Below, piece by piece: positions 49,051 through 59,305 of a stretch of 64,000 nt of DNA. Below the pieces are notes generated by a model. It worked only from the letters and a program-made list of their open reading frames with translations, ran no database searches and was not told the origin of the DNA. Position 1 is the stretch's first letter, and every line of letters begins with the position of its first letter. The position numbers and the translations under genes were made by a program. Where the stretch lies: the NCBI GenBank assembly GCA_023213315.1, contig JAKCPI010000901.1:124001-188000 (forward strand), read 5' to 3'. Origin of the DNA: Euborellia annulipes (taxonomy: Eukaryota; Arthropoda; Insecta; Dermaptera; Anisolabididae).

Positions 49051-49954
49051 TTAAGTTGTTTGTGATCGAAGCTCTTTTTTTTCTTTTTTTCATCCCACAT
49101 ATAGAACGTCCTTTATTCGAAAGGTTTTTTTTCCTATCTATTAAACATCAAAATTAAATATAATAATTTGATATTTTTTTTTCTACTTATATATTTTTTT
49201 TATTCTAACTGAAACATACTTTAAAATTATATTATTACTACTTAAGCTATGATTAAATTTTTTTTACTTAATAAAGAATATTTTCCACAATTGTGTATGT
49301 AGTGAATTGCTTTGCTCATTATTTTTTGTACATACATCCCTCGCTAAACGGTTTGTTAGGAAGTTAATGAGGAGGAGGTAAAATTATTTATAAAAGAGGA
49401 TGAATAGATGAAGGATGAGAAAAGAAAAAAAAAATTTGGGAACACCATATTCAAATTAAATTTAAAATATTTTGATGAATGAAGAAAATGAATAACAACT
49501 ATTTTTTTTTATTCAGAGTTCAGAGTTATATAACACAAATAAAATAGTCATATTTTTTCAAAAATTACAATGATATTTTCATATTTTTTTTATGAAACTG
49601 GACAAGTTAATCTTAATTGACTAATAAGAAGGTATTTTATAGAACGAAGTTATTTAACGCGGCTTACAGTAGGGTGAATTAGCAGAATTCGTAACAAAAA
49701 AGCGTTACAGAGCTCGAGAGCCGGCGAAGGACCTACTCCTCACCGGCTCTAGAGAAATCTTTTCTCTTTCTCTTTCTATAGGCATATTAATTAAAAAAGA
49801 AAAGAATTATTTACGCCTAAATTATATTCGGAGTTGAAGAAAAGGCCTGAGAAACTTCGTTCCTGGCGGGGGTCTCACGACTCCTAATGTTTACTTTTTT
49901 GCCTTGAATGATTTTAGTAGATTAATTTATTTTGGAAAAATCAATGATATTTTT

Positions 49955-50052
49955 TTAATATTAATAAAAGAATTTGATTTTCGGTTTAACTATGGTTTAT
50001 TTGTTGGTATAAACCTCAGTTAAACCTAAAATCCAATTCTTTTATTAATAAT
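49955..50052. repeat. Near-perfect hairpin
   Basis: TATTAATAAAAGAATTTGAT, TTTCGGTTTAACT and GGTTTAT are mirrored by ATAAACC, AGTTAAACCTAAA and ATCCAATTCTTTTATTAATA around a short loop. Confidence 0.8.
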
Positions 50053-50439
50053 AACAACTGTGAAAGCCTAAACTCTAAAATTTGTTTAATATGTTACCAA
50101 ATTAAAAAAATTTTTATCTGTAAATATCTAGTGGGCTTTCAGTATAAGTAAATTTTCAATAATATATGACACTGGCATACAATAGGAGTTTATTATATAT
50201 AAATTATAAAATATATATAATGTAACGATTGAAATAAAATTAGAAAAAAACGCGAAAATTGTAAGCCATCAGTTGAATACAGGCAATGGAAGGAAGAGCA
50301 AGAGAAATCTTATCTTTGAAAAAATTTATTTTATTTCTGTTATATAGCTCTGAAAATGGTCTAGACCAAGACCGAGACGTCAGCATAGTGGACCTGAATA
50401 AAGCAAAATAATTCTCTTTTTTCATTCAGTAACTAAATT

Positions 50440-50615
50440 CCAATTTTATTTTTAATATAAAATTTTTAAAATTAATACTTAAAAATTTGATTTTTACGTA
50501 TATACAATATATTCTGGTAAACAAGTATAAATTACCGAAAGAAAAAAAAATTATCTGCTGTGCGTCACACCAGATTACCTTCCCCCCCCCCCCCTCTGGA
50601 TCCGCTCTTTGTTTG
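50440..50615 (+). mobile_element. Family C MITE, 5' truncated
   Basis: AATACTTAAAAATTTGATTT, TATATTCTGGTAAACAAGTA, GTGCGTCACACCAGATTACC, poly-C and TCTGGATCCGCTC. Confidence 0.65.
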
Positions 50616-50746
50616 ATACGTCTTTTGTTTGATAAGATCCTTTAAATCTCATTTTTATTTTTATTTATATTTATTTACCATAAATATAAATTTAAATTTT
50701 ACGGGAGTTTTGGATAATTTATTAATAAATATATTTTTGATTTCAG

Positions 50747-50892
50747 GCTCGACCCGATTTTCGCTTTTGTGTGTTGGTGGTCAACATCTTTATGGGATCA
50801 ACGTAGTGTGTGTTGGTGGTCAACACCATTTATCGGATCAACGTAGTGTGTGTTGGTGGTCAACATCTTCATGGGATCAACATAGAAAAACC
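50747..50892 (+). other. Exon-like segment built on a three-unit minisatellite
   Basis: A good acceptor (TTTGATTTCAG) precedes 50747 and a donor (CC|GTGAGT) follows 50892. One frame is open across the whole segment and reads two VGGQH units. Inside are three units of 39-40 bp (50769-50884), each with TGTTGGTGGTCAACA and GGATCAAC. The 40-bp spacing of units 2 and 3 shifts the frame, so repeat unit and reading frame do not match, which argues against a conserved protein. It may be an exon of a noncoding transcript. Confidence 0.3.
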
Positions 50893-50965
50893 GTGAGTTT
50901 AATCACTTTCCATATATATATCAAATACTAAAAAAAAAAAAAAATTTTTTTTCATAAATCATTAT

Positions 50966-51086
50966 AAATGGAGCCTTGAGCTTAGTCAACCAAACCAATA
51001 TTTTAAAAATAAATAAATATTTTTTTTATTTTAAATGCAACTGACTACTCTTAAGCATTTTGGTTGCCTAAGCTCAAGGCTCCACT
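50966..51086. repeat. Hairpin
   Basis: TGGAGCCTTGAGCTTAGTCA with CCAAA is mirrored by TTTGG and TTGCCTAAGCTCAAGGCTCCA. The loop is about 60 bases and AT-rich. Confidence 0.8.
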
Positions 51087-51583
51087 CTCGAGCACAACAA
51101 GCACTTGTGGCACCGACAATACTTCATAGTAAAGAAATAGTTGCCATGGTAACAAATTATAAACATTTTTCTGTTAATCCCCGAATATGATATACATTCA
51201 AATTTATCTTGGATATAGAAAATTAAAAAAAACAAACGTACTGCCCTTGATATGTTGTAATGGAATGAAAATTTATTTATTTATATATATATTTTTTTTA
51301 ATTTAAACATTAAAGACATGAATCGATCTTCAATAACAGATGAAGTAATTATAATTTCAAGGATATTTTTTTTTCCTCCAATAAGAGTATCCTGTAGAAC
51401 TTGCTCCGATCACTTTGAGCTACTTCAATTAACTGGTGTTTTATGGCAACTGGAAATCATTATAAAAATCTGGTCATTTTAATTAATCATATAGATGCTT
51501 TCTTATTATCAAACTATTTGAAAGGTTTTAAAATTGAACATTTAAATCTATAATTAAGCTTAAATTGGCGCTTTAACACTATT

Positions 51584-51800
51584 TATATATAAAATTCAAC
51601 AATGTCCGCACGTCTGTCTGTCTGTCTGTCACACTCTGTTTGTACAATTCCCGTTGAAATTTTTAAATGAAATTTTGCATCGTTAAATCCCCAAATGGGG
51701 AGGATTAAAAAATTGCTCAATATCGACGGTTTTCCCATAGGAAGGCATTGGGTTCTATCCCGCCTTATGAAAAATCAAAGCCAATCTCTATATAATAAGA
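51584..51800 (+). mobile_element. Helitron-like fragment
   Basis: ATATATAAAATTCAACAATG, GTCTGTCTGTCTGTCAC, ATTCCCGTTGAAATTT and CCATAGGAAGGCATTGGG align in order with 47906-48447 and 59306-59686. No CTAG end is seen. Confidence 0.4.
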
Positions 51801-51984
51801 AAATAAATAAATCTCTCGAAATAAAAAATATGGGGTGACTGATCGCACCTTCTTCAGAGCTAAAATATTTTCGTACATATAATTATCACATGTTATTATT
51901 GTACTTTCTATACGCTATACTTTGGCTCATATGTTTTGAATTTTTTTTTTTTTTTTTTGACTCGGCTTTAATAGAAAAATATTT

Positions 51985-52405
51985 ATATTTTGTTGCCATG
52001 GTAGCCACTCTTTCTTATGAAGCACAAAAGTAAAGTGTGTTTCAAAAAATTTTGAGGATAAAATGTGAATATACATTTTAAAGAGCATCAAAAAAAAAAT
52101 AATTAATTTATGAATTTTAATCAAAATCGTTATAGCGAATTTTGAGAAAATTAAAAAAAAAAAAATTGGAAAAGTATATATACTAGTACTTTTTGACCGA
52201 TTTTGATCAAAAGTTTCTTTTTACGTGCCAGGGGTACATAACTTTAAATATCATATTTCAACCTTCTAGCTTTTTTTGTTCTTGAAAACATGTATTTCCA
52301 TTAAAATTCCGACATCGAATTTTTGACATGAATCCAATACTTGCTCTCTCTCGCTCTCTCTCTAAATTTATATTTATATATATATACTTAAGAGAAAGTA
52401 AAAAT
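51985..52405 (-). repeat. Repeat family A, copy 9
   Basis: Minus strand: GTTGCCATGGTAGCC, TTTCTTATGAAGCACAAAAG, ATACTAGTACTTTTTGACC, then TCTCTCTC and AGAGAAAGTA at the end. It retains the outer GTTGCCATGG part missing from most copies. Confidence 0.7.
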
Positions 52406-52423
52406 AATAAAATTTCTTGTATA

Positions 52424-52785
52424 CACTCCGTTTCATAACTATAGGTACACTGGTTTTCTTTTAAAACTTAGGCTATTAATTTCCAAATGAAAATTTTATT
52501 TCTGTTTTTAAAATAAAATATAAATTAAATAGAAGCTATTAATTATTTAAATTATTAATAAAAACTATTATTATTTAATTAAATCAAATAATATAAATAT
52601 TAATGGGTTTCATAGGTAGATCACTAAAAAATCGCTTATATTCTCACTCACAATTTATTCTTTAATTATTAGGCCTATTTATTTATAATGTCTCGTGGTA
52701 TGCACCTCAATGATGAAAAAAAGTAAAAATTCTTGCGTGTAGAGAAGAAGAGTATTCATTTAGACACCATGCAAGCAGTGGCGTA
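52424..52785 (+). pseudogene. Tc1-like transposon remnant with broken transposase start
   Basis: A flanking TA (52422-52423) is followed by CACTCCGTTTCATAACTATA, a Tc1-type terminus. At 52688 an ATG opens MSRGMHLNDEKK, then a stop; one frame over continues KILACREEEYSFRHHAS. Tc1 transposases begin with a similar MSRG...E..KI.A....S.R.IA helix-turn-helix segment. So the start is frameshifted, and everything after 52785 is lost where a CAGTGGCGTAACG hAT-type end begins. Confidence 0.6.
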
Positions 52786-52910
52786 ACGTATTTTAGCTGC
52801 CCCCCCCCCCCCCCGCAACCTTTTTTTTCGACCCGGGCATATATAAGGGAGGGCCGAGGCCCCCTCCCTAAATTTTTCAAATCTATATGCATATATACGG
52901 GTATAAGGCT
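52786..52910. mobile_element. hAT-type MITE end inserted in the Tc1 remnant
   Basis: CAGTGGCGTAACGTATTTTA then poly-C matches other hAT-type termini here. The right end was not located. Confidence 0.45.
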
Positions 52911-53579
52911 AATTTCTAAATTTTTGTTTGAAAAAGTGTGTCGGATAAATAAAAGTAATAAAAAAAAAAAAAAAAAATGAAATATATTAATATTTAAGCA
53001 TTTTTTTAATAAAAGTTTAAAAATTTTATCGGTTTCCGGGATTAATAATAATATCTATTATTTTTAACAAAGTTAAATTATTGAAAATTCATAAAAATTC
53101 AATTTTCAAATAGGCTTGTGTTGAATTGGTTTTACAACTATTAGGTCAAAGTTGAAACGATATATTCACACCTCTTCTCATCTCTTTCACCTGTCAAAGA
53201 AACTCTTAAAGTCTTATTTATGGCCTCTGGCTGACAGCATGCTTTGTAATCATGATTATTTCAAAAAATAGATCCAACATTTTGATGATTATATTTAGGT
53301 CTCTCTACCTGAAGGTGGACAATCTTTTTTACTAGGAAGTAAGGTCCTTTAAAAAAATATCAATTTAAACCATTTCACCGGTATCCTATCGCCTGGAACC
53401 AATTTTCCTTTTTCATTAATTAAATCAAATTTTTCAAAAATATATATAGATATAAACGATTGTTGATTTATTTTGTCTATTTCAAAAAAACTTAGTGGAA
53501 GAGTCCCATTCTCCCTTTGGCTAAACCTAACAATATTAAAAAGTTTCCATAAAAGGTGGAATCGCGAGACAAAACATAA

Positions 53580-54205
53580 ATTCATATTTAAACCTCAAAA
53601 TCTTCAGTGAGGTTTTCGAGTGTCAGTTTAAATTTTTGGAAATTGGATTCAACATAGAAAGCAATCTCAGTCTGTACCTCAAAATCCTACTTACGGATGG
53701 TTTTATAACTTTGACATTTTAAACCAGAACTGCAGAATCTACAATTGACCCTCAAAAACTTCAAACCATATAGAAATTATTCTATACGGGTTTGAACCTC
53801 AAAAACCTCAAATGATGTATTCCCCACAAAAAGAAATTTTCAAAAATAAAATAATTATAATTAAACTGATTGCGTTATTACGCAAAAATATACAATTAAT
53901 TAGTAATTGTATATAAATAATAATAAATATGATTTTATTAACAATAGGCCTATTGTTTGTTTTAAAACTAAAAAAATCTAAAATGTCACCCTTATGTGGT
54001 AACTTATAAATAGGACATAAATTTTTTTCCCTAAACAATAAATTTTCTAAGTCCTAACTACAACTAACAATTTTTTTCAAAGTTCCAGCTACAACTTTCC
54101 GATACATGCGAGTTTTGAGGTTATAGTTAGGATTTCAAATCAATCGGTAATTCATATTTAAACCTCATAGTCTTCAATGAGGGTTTTGAGTGTTAAAGTA
54201 GAGCT
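53580..54205. repeat. Pair of short direct repeats in spacer
   Basis: TTCATATTTAAACCTCA followed by TCTTCA and GAGG..TTTTGAGTGT occurs at 53580-53632 and again at 54149-54200. Several AACCTCAAAA motifs lie between. Function unknown; no gene is supported. Confidence 0.45.
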
Positions 54206-54356
54206 ACTTTCTGAGTGGCAAACACCAAAGGAATTGAGGCTTTTGAGGTTAAAACTAGAATTTTTTTTTTTTTTTTTGACTCGGATTAACCCACCAGAAA
54301 AGTTTTGAACAAATAATGCTAATTTTATTTTTAGTTTCTCTTTCCTATATATGTAA

Positions 54357-54480
54357 CTAGCGGCAAGGTTCGCCTTCGGCGAACCTTGCGCTAGCCAGGG
54401 GGCTTCGCCCCCCTGGACCCCGAGCTCGCCTTCGGCGAGCTCTTTTTGCTCGCCTTCGGCGAGCAATGTTAGGATTTGCG
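54357..54480 (-). mobile_element. Helitron-like 3' terminus with stacked GC-rich palindromes
   Basis: Minus strand ends AAGGTTCGCC-GAA-GGCGAACCTT, GCCG, CTAG, then TT. Upstream are three more palindromes: CCAGGGGG/CCCCCTGG, GAGCTCGCC/GGCGAGCTC and GCTCGCC/GGCGAGC. A hairpin a few bases before CTAG is the Helitron signature. Confidence 0.6.
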
Positions 54481-54639
54481 GGCATGTCGCTTGTACGCCC
54501 ATCGTTGAAACCCTGAAATTCCCGGAGCATAAACCTTAATTCGTGGCCAACCCTCAACATCGATGCCTCGTTTCTTCTTTAGAGCAAAAAGCAAATTTAT
54601 ATCTCAACCCCTTTAGAGGTCATTATAAAATTTAAAAAA

Positions 54640-54735
54640 AAAAAAACTACAATTTACCCCGTCCATATTTATTCAAATTGATTGGTTGACAATTTAAATT
54701 AATTTTATGGTTAAAACCATTTTTGAACGATTTTA
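54640..54735 (-). mobile_element. SINE copy with shared tail, split by another SINE
   Basis: Minus strand carries the tail CAATTTGAATAAATATGGAC and head parts GGTTTTAACCATAAAATTAA; the rest of the head resumes after 54924 (GACCAGTGCCCTGGTC). The SINE at 54749-54924 interrupts it. Confidence 0.55.
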
Positions 54736-54748
54736 ACCACATTTGACG

Positions 54749-54924
54749 CCCGAGAGCCGTGGCTCAGTGAGAAGACATTAGCTTCTCGCACCGGAGTCCC
54801 GGGTTCGCTTCCCATCCTAAGCGAGAAAAATTTATTTCATTTTGATTTGACTACAAATCATTTGAAATAAATAGGGATGGGGTCTAAATGGCCTTAGATG
54901 CCGAGAAGGGCCTTAAAAAAAAAA
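54749..54924 (+). mobile_element. tRNA-derived SINE with 13-bp target duplication
   Basis: Box A GTGGCTCAGTGAG (54760-54772) and box B GGGTTCGCTTCCC (54802-54814) make an RNA polymerase III promoter. Tail AATAAATAGGGATGGGGTC, TAAATGGCCTTAGATGCC and poly-A. Flanked by AACCACATTTGAC at 54736-54748 and 54925-54937, so the ends are fixed. Confidence 0.85.
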
Positions 54925-55049
54925 AACCACATTTGACCAGTGCCCTGGTCAAAATATAAAAAAGTATTTTTTGTTAAAACCCTGCTCAGGGGCGGGAGGT
55001 CTTAGGATCAAAAACAGTAAATAGCTTTTTTTTTTTAATTTCATTAAGT

Positions 55050-55189
55050 TTTTTTAGGCATCGAAGGCATTAAGACTCCGTTTATATTTATTTTAATTGA
55101 CTGGGTAGCGAATTCAATTGACTGGATACGAACATGCGACCTTTGGTACAAATGACTGACTACTACACCAAGGCCCGAGAACACTAAAT
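55050..55189 (-). mobile_element. tRNA-derived SINE, minus strand
   Basis: Minus strand: CTTGGTGTAGTAGTCAGTC (box A), ATGTTCGTATCC (box B), then AATAAATATAAACGGAGTC and CTTCGATGCC with an A-rich end. Same tail as 54749-54924 with a different tRNA-like head. Confidence 0.65.
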
Positions 55190-55199
55190 AATTTTATAT

Positions 55200-56080
55200 C
55201 CCTTGAAAGAGATTTATTTAAGAAACTTAAATACAAAAAAATCTTGTGGATGTATTATTTACATTGCTATCTATTATCGTTTAAAACATAGTTTCTCAAC
55301 CTTATTTTGCTCAACTCTCCCCTTAAGAATATGTTCTTTTCTAGAGCCCCCCTCCACCCACCCCCTTATCTTAATTCACCTCTCGATAATTTAAAACAGC
55401 TATTGCCACGGTAATATTATAGTAGAGTCGTAGGATAGGATATGACACCTATCCTATTTCTGAGTTTAAAATAAAGAATGAAAGAATGATTCAATGGGGG
55501 CAATTAAATTAAAACGCATACTTAGTTATATCAAGGAATATTAATATTAAAATTCTAAAGACATAAATTTAAGACATAACTAATTAGAAGGTTGAACGAA
55601 TATTATGTATTTTAAGAAGTTTGTTAATAACAGGCTAAAATTTACTAAAAAAACAACGGAAGGTCGCCGCTTTCAGTAACTTGAAATAACCTCTAATAAC
55701 AAAAATTAAACGATATTAATTTTTATTTTACTTTAGCACGTGATTAGCGATTTTTTTTTGCCTTTTTTAGACTATAATTTTTAATCAGCCCACGTCCCTT
55801 CTAAGGAACCTAAATGCCCCTAAATATCTCTAGGTCTTCTACCGCCCCCTGAAAGTCTGAAACTCCTAGAGGGTGACGTTATCGGGTACGTTGAGAAGCT
55901 ATGGTTTAAAAGATATTAAAGATATTATAATAGTAATATCCTATGGAAAATTTATATTTCTGAAAAAATTTGTTAAATCTCACAAATAGATTATGTGTAT
56001 AAAAATTATATAAATTCTAATAATATTTAAAAAACTGGGGGTTTTTACTTTGTTTTTGGCGGGTGGGAGGATAGGGGTTG
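55200..56080. other. Spacer with no recognised gene
   Basis: Contains CCCTGAAAGTCTGAAACTCC and AGGGTGACGTTATCGGG near 55845, resembling a MITE interior, but ends could not be defined. No supported frame. Confidence 0.4.
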
Positions 56081-56084
56081 GGGG

Positions 56085-57562
56085 CCATATATTTCGAAAA
56101 ATGGCTTCTTAAATGACGCCTTGGGCACAAAAGGACTCTACATGCCAAATTTCAGCCTTATAGGTATTATAGTTTAGGCTGCGCGTTGTCATCACTTAGT
56201 CACATCTCTCTTTATATATATAGAGATGGAAAAAAAAGAAGAGTTGAAAAAAAATGCATTTTTCACAAAAACGATCAATTAGGGTACCGAGCGGCCGGAT
56301 TTCAAAATTTAGATATTCATCTAAGAAAAATTTTAGCGAAGAGACCAAATTAATATCTCATCTCGTTTAAGAATTATTTAAAATTTCAGTTAAAAGTTGA
56401 AAAATCCGAATTTTTTTACAAAAATGACAATTTGGGGTACTTAGTGGCCGAATTTCAAAAAACCCTGAAACAACGAATTTAGATATTCATCTAAGAAAAA
56501 TTTTAGCGAAGAGAGCAAATTAATATCTCATCTCGTTTAAGAATTATTTAAAATACAAAAAAAATACCCCATTTAGTGCCCTTAAAATTGGAATTTCGAA
56601 AAATGGCTTCTTAAATGACGCCTTGGGCACAAAAGGACTCTACATGCCAAATTTCAGCCTTATAGGTATTATAGTTTAGGCTGCGCGTTGTCATCACTTA
56701 GTCACATCTCTCTTTATATATATAGAAGATAGAAGATAGAAGAAGAGATGGAAAAAAAAAGAAGAGTTGAAAAAAATGCATTTTTCACAAAAACGATCAA
56801 TTAGGGTACCGAGCGGCCGGATTTCAAAACACAACACCGAAATTGCTTTTAAGGGGGGGGTCATTTAAGGGGGCTTTTAGCGAAGAAAGCATATTGATAT
56901 CTCATTTGAGTTAAAAGTTGAAAAAACGGAATTTTTTAAGAAAGTGACGATTTGGGGTACTTAGAGGCGGAATTTCAAAAAACCACGAAATTACTTTTTA
57001 GAGGTTCATTTAAGGAAACTTTGAGCGTAGAAAGCATATTAAAATCTCATTTCAGTTAAAAGTTGGAAAATCCGAATTTTTTTACAAAAATGACAATTTG
57101 GGGTACTTAAAGGCCGAATTTCAAAAAACCCTGAAACAACGAATTTAGATATTCATCTAAGAAAAATTTTAGCGAAGAGACCAAATTAATATCTCATCTC
57201 GTTTAAGAATTATTTAAAATTTCAGTTAAATGTTGAAAAATCCGAATTTTTTTACAAAAATGACAATTTGGGGTACTTAGTGGCCGAATTTCAAAAAACC
57301 CTGAAACAACGAATTTAGATATTCATCTAAGAAAAATTTTAGCGAAGAGAGCAAATTAATATCTCATCTCGTTTAAGAATTATTTAAAATACAAAAAAAT
57401 ACCCCATTTAGTGCCCTTAAAATTGGAATTTCGAAAAATGGCTTCTTAAATGACGCCTTGGGCACAAAAGGACTCTACATGCCAAATTTCAGCCTTATAG
57501 GTATTATAGTTTAGGCTGCGCGTTGTCATCACTTAGTCACATCTCTCTTTATATATATAGAG
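56085..57562 (+). repeat. Higher-order tandem array of two interleaved units
   Basis: Unit 1 (GGCTTCTTAAATGACGCC to CATCTCTCTTTATATATATA) occurs at 56103-56225, 56605-56729 and 57439-57562. Unit 2 (TTAGATATTCATCTAAG, TTTTAGCGAAGAG, CTCATCTCGTTTAAG) occurs near 56312, 56478, 57143 and 57318. GGGGTACTTAG and GGATTTCAAA link them. Unit 1's right end, reversed, reads TCTCTATATATATAAAGAG as in some Helitron 5' ends. Confidence 0.8.
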
Positions 57563-57584
57563 ATAGAGATAACTTATATGGTGA

Positions 57585-58090
57585 GAAAGTATTGCGATTA
57601 TGTCAAAAATTCGATGTCGAGAATTTGATGGAATTACATCTTTTGAACTTCCATGAGTCCAAAAAAGTGTGTCCCGCAAATTGGTCTGGCTCTCTGTCTG
57701 TTTCAAGGGCATATACAAGGGTGGGGGTAAAGGGGGCAATTACTCCCCCACCCCCGAGATTTGAGAAAAATATTTTTTTTGGGAAAAAAAATTGTATTTT
57801 TAATATAAAATTTTAAAAACTAATAATTAAAAATTTGATTTGTATATATATTCTGGTAAACAACTACAGAATGCACCTTTAAATTACCGATAATAAGAAA
57901 AAATTGTGTGCTGTGCGACCAGTCACACCAGATTACCCTCCCCCCCCTGAGAAACTCCTCTGGATCCGCCACTGGTCTGTTTGTGTGCAACGATTTTAAG
58001 CATGAAGGAAATGAGCTACTCGTTTGATCCCCTCAGTTAAAATAACCTTATGAACAAAATAAGCCAAAAAGTACTAGTACTTTTCGGAAC
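57585..58090 (+). repeat. Repeat family A, copy 10, split by a family C MITE
   Basis: GAGAAAGTATTGCGATTATG, TCAAAAATTCGATGTCGAG and AAAAAAGTGTGTCCCGC, then the insertion 57704-57974, then GTGTGCAACGATTTTAAGC and AAAAAGTACTAGTACTTTT. Confidence 0.75.
57704..57974 (+). mobile_element. hAT-type family C MITE, complete with 8-bp target duplication
   Basis: Starts CAAGGGCATATACAAGG and ends CTCTGGATCCGCCACTG (inverted: CAGTGGCGGATCCAGAG). Flanked by GTCTGTTT at 57696-57703 and 57975-57982. Contains the ATTACTCCCC block, ACAACTACAGAATGCACC and GACCAGTCACACCAGATT. This copy fixes the ends and the class of the family. Confidence 0.85.
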
Positions 58091-58187
58091 CCTCCCTTGG
58101 GTCTGATTGGAATATATGTGTGATTGCCTGTGTTTGAATTTGTTAACAAATCCATATAGTAAGAGAATTGAATTGCATTTATTAAGA

Positions 58188-58330
58188 GAGAGATAGATAG
58201 ATAGATAGATTTATTTATACGGGCAAGAGCTAGACAGCTCCATTTACCCTCATAGGTTACAATAATTTACATTCTTATCATTTATATCATTTTAGAGAGA
58301 GAGAGAGAGAGAGATAGAGAATTTGCGAGA
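58188..58330 (+). repeat. (GATA)n and (GA)n microsatellites
   Basis: AGAGATAGATAGATAGATAG at about 58190-58210 and a (GA)n run near 58295-58315, separated by TTTATTTATACGGGCAAGAG, a sequence that might be the tail of a retroelement. Confidence 0.7.
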
Positions 58331-58686
58331 CCCAATTTTTTAAACTCACGAGTTATAAAAGCTTCATTCAATTCCTCTTCCATTTTCATGCATTTATAAT
58401 TTTTAATTCCCCTATAATGTCTATTACAGAGAAAATATTGATTACTATAAGAAATGTTTTAATATATCCTATTGCTTAGTAGTTCTTAATATTTATTGAA
58501 ATAATAGATAAGATCTGCTCTTTATTCACTACCTTACTCCCCTTTTATTTAAATAATAAAATGGAATCTTCCACTCTCACCTCACATAATAAAAGAAAGT
58601 TGGGTGGGAGACCTCCCTCCACATTCTTTTTAGCATATCAATCGTTTCCCCCACTCTGCAGTCGATTCCCTCCTCCTTACTAATTA

Positions 58687-58777
58687 ACCAATCACGGGGT
58701 TGTATTCTTTGGCGCCTGCTTTTAAGGGCAGACAAGACGCTTGATCAGTTTAGTAGAGTGGGGACTCTTGACTAACA
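58687..58777 (+). promoter_or_regulatory. Candidate core promoter: CCAAT, TATA-like, initiator
   Basis: CCAATCA at about 58688, TTTTAAGG at 58720-58727 and an arthropod-type initiator TCAGTT at 58745-58750 occur in order at roughly -60, -27 and +1. The block is GC-richer than its surroundings and shows no match to the repeat families. It precedes an ATG with adenine at -3 (58778). Confidence 0.45.
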
Positions 58778-58892
58778 ATGTCTCTGTGCTCGTTTTCTCT
58801 AAGGAAACCGACGCCTTCTCATTTGGTCGGCAGCCATGATCCAAGCCAGCAGCCTCCGCTGTTCTCTCTCATTTCTCAATCGTTTTGCTTAG
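58778..58892 (+). CDS. Candidate first coding exon of an unrecognised gene
   Basis: From the ATG at 58778 the frame is open for 38 codons (begins MSLCSFSLRKPTPSHLVG, with PSQQPPLF further on) up to a plausible splice donor AG|GTATTT at 58892/58893. It is rich in Ser, Pro and Leu and I do not recognise it. Support comes from the promoter motifs 30-90 bases upstream, the good start context and codon-like composition unlike the flanking AT-rich DNA. If real, the next exon lies downstream; I could not find a convincing one before the window ends. It could equally be a 5' UTR exon. Confidence 0.35.
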
Positions 58893-59305
58893 GTATTTCG
58901 ATTCAATATTTCTTATTATTTATTTATTATACACTTTAAACATATAATCTTTATAAATAACATAAAAATTTAACAATTCCTCAATATCTTTTTTGAACCA
59001 TATATGATTGCATGCCATCGGTTAATATTTTTTTGCTCTCTTACTTATTGGCAATTTCACATGTGCATTATTTTATATTATCCATTGTTTTTTAATGTCA
59101 GATTCTTTCATATACCATTTCAAACATAGTAGCTATGCTAAGGGTTCTTTTCTCTCGTTAGTCCATTTCGTCTTTAATTTAATCTCTCTCACCATATTGA
59201 GATGTATAATTCTAAATGAATATATTACTTGAAAGAGAAAAGCATTTTCCATATTCTAAGCTTATATCATGGTAGACTCGATCATACTTGTTCTTATATT
59301 ATAAT
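58893..59305. other. AT-rich sequence after the candidate exon
   Basis: If 58778-58892 is an exon this is intron. I see no acceptor with a convincing continuation. Confidence 0.4.

Noticed and set aside
48887..49093. Minus-strand 68-codon frame in a GC-rich block
   Set aside because: No family resemblance; an overlapping plus-strand frame is equally open, as expected of GC-rich sequence without stops.
53349..53585. 78-codon minus-strand frame ending LVPGDRIPVKWFK
   Set aside because: Looks somewhat protein-like, but I could not assign a family, and neither side continues with usable splice sites.
54158..54502. 114-codon minus-strand frame
   Set aside because: A frame through GC-rich Helitron-like palindromes and an AT-rich flank; no protein family match.
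54749..54840. Functional tRNA gene
   Set aside because: Boxes A and B are present, but the cloverleaf does not close and the sequence continues into a SINE tail with poly-A and target duplication.
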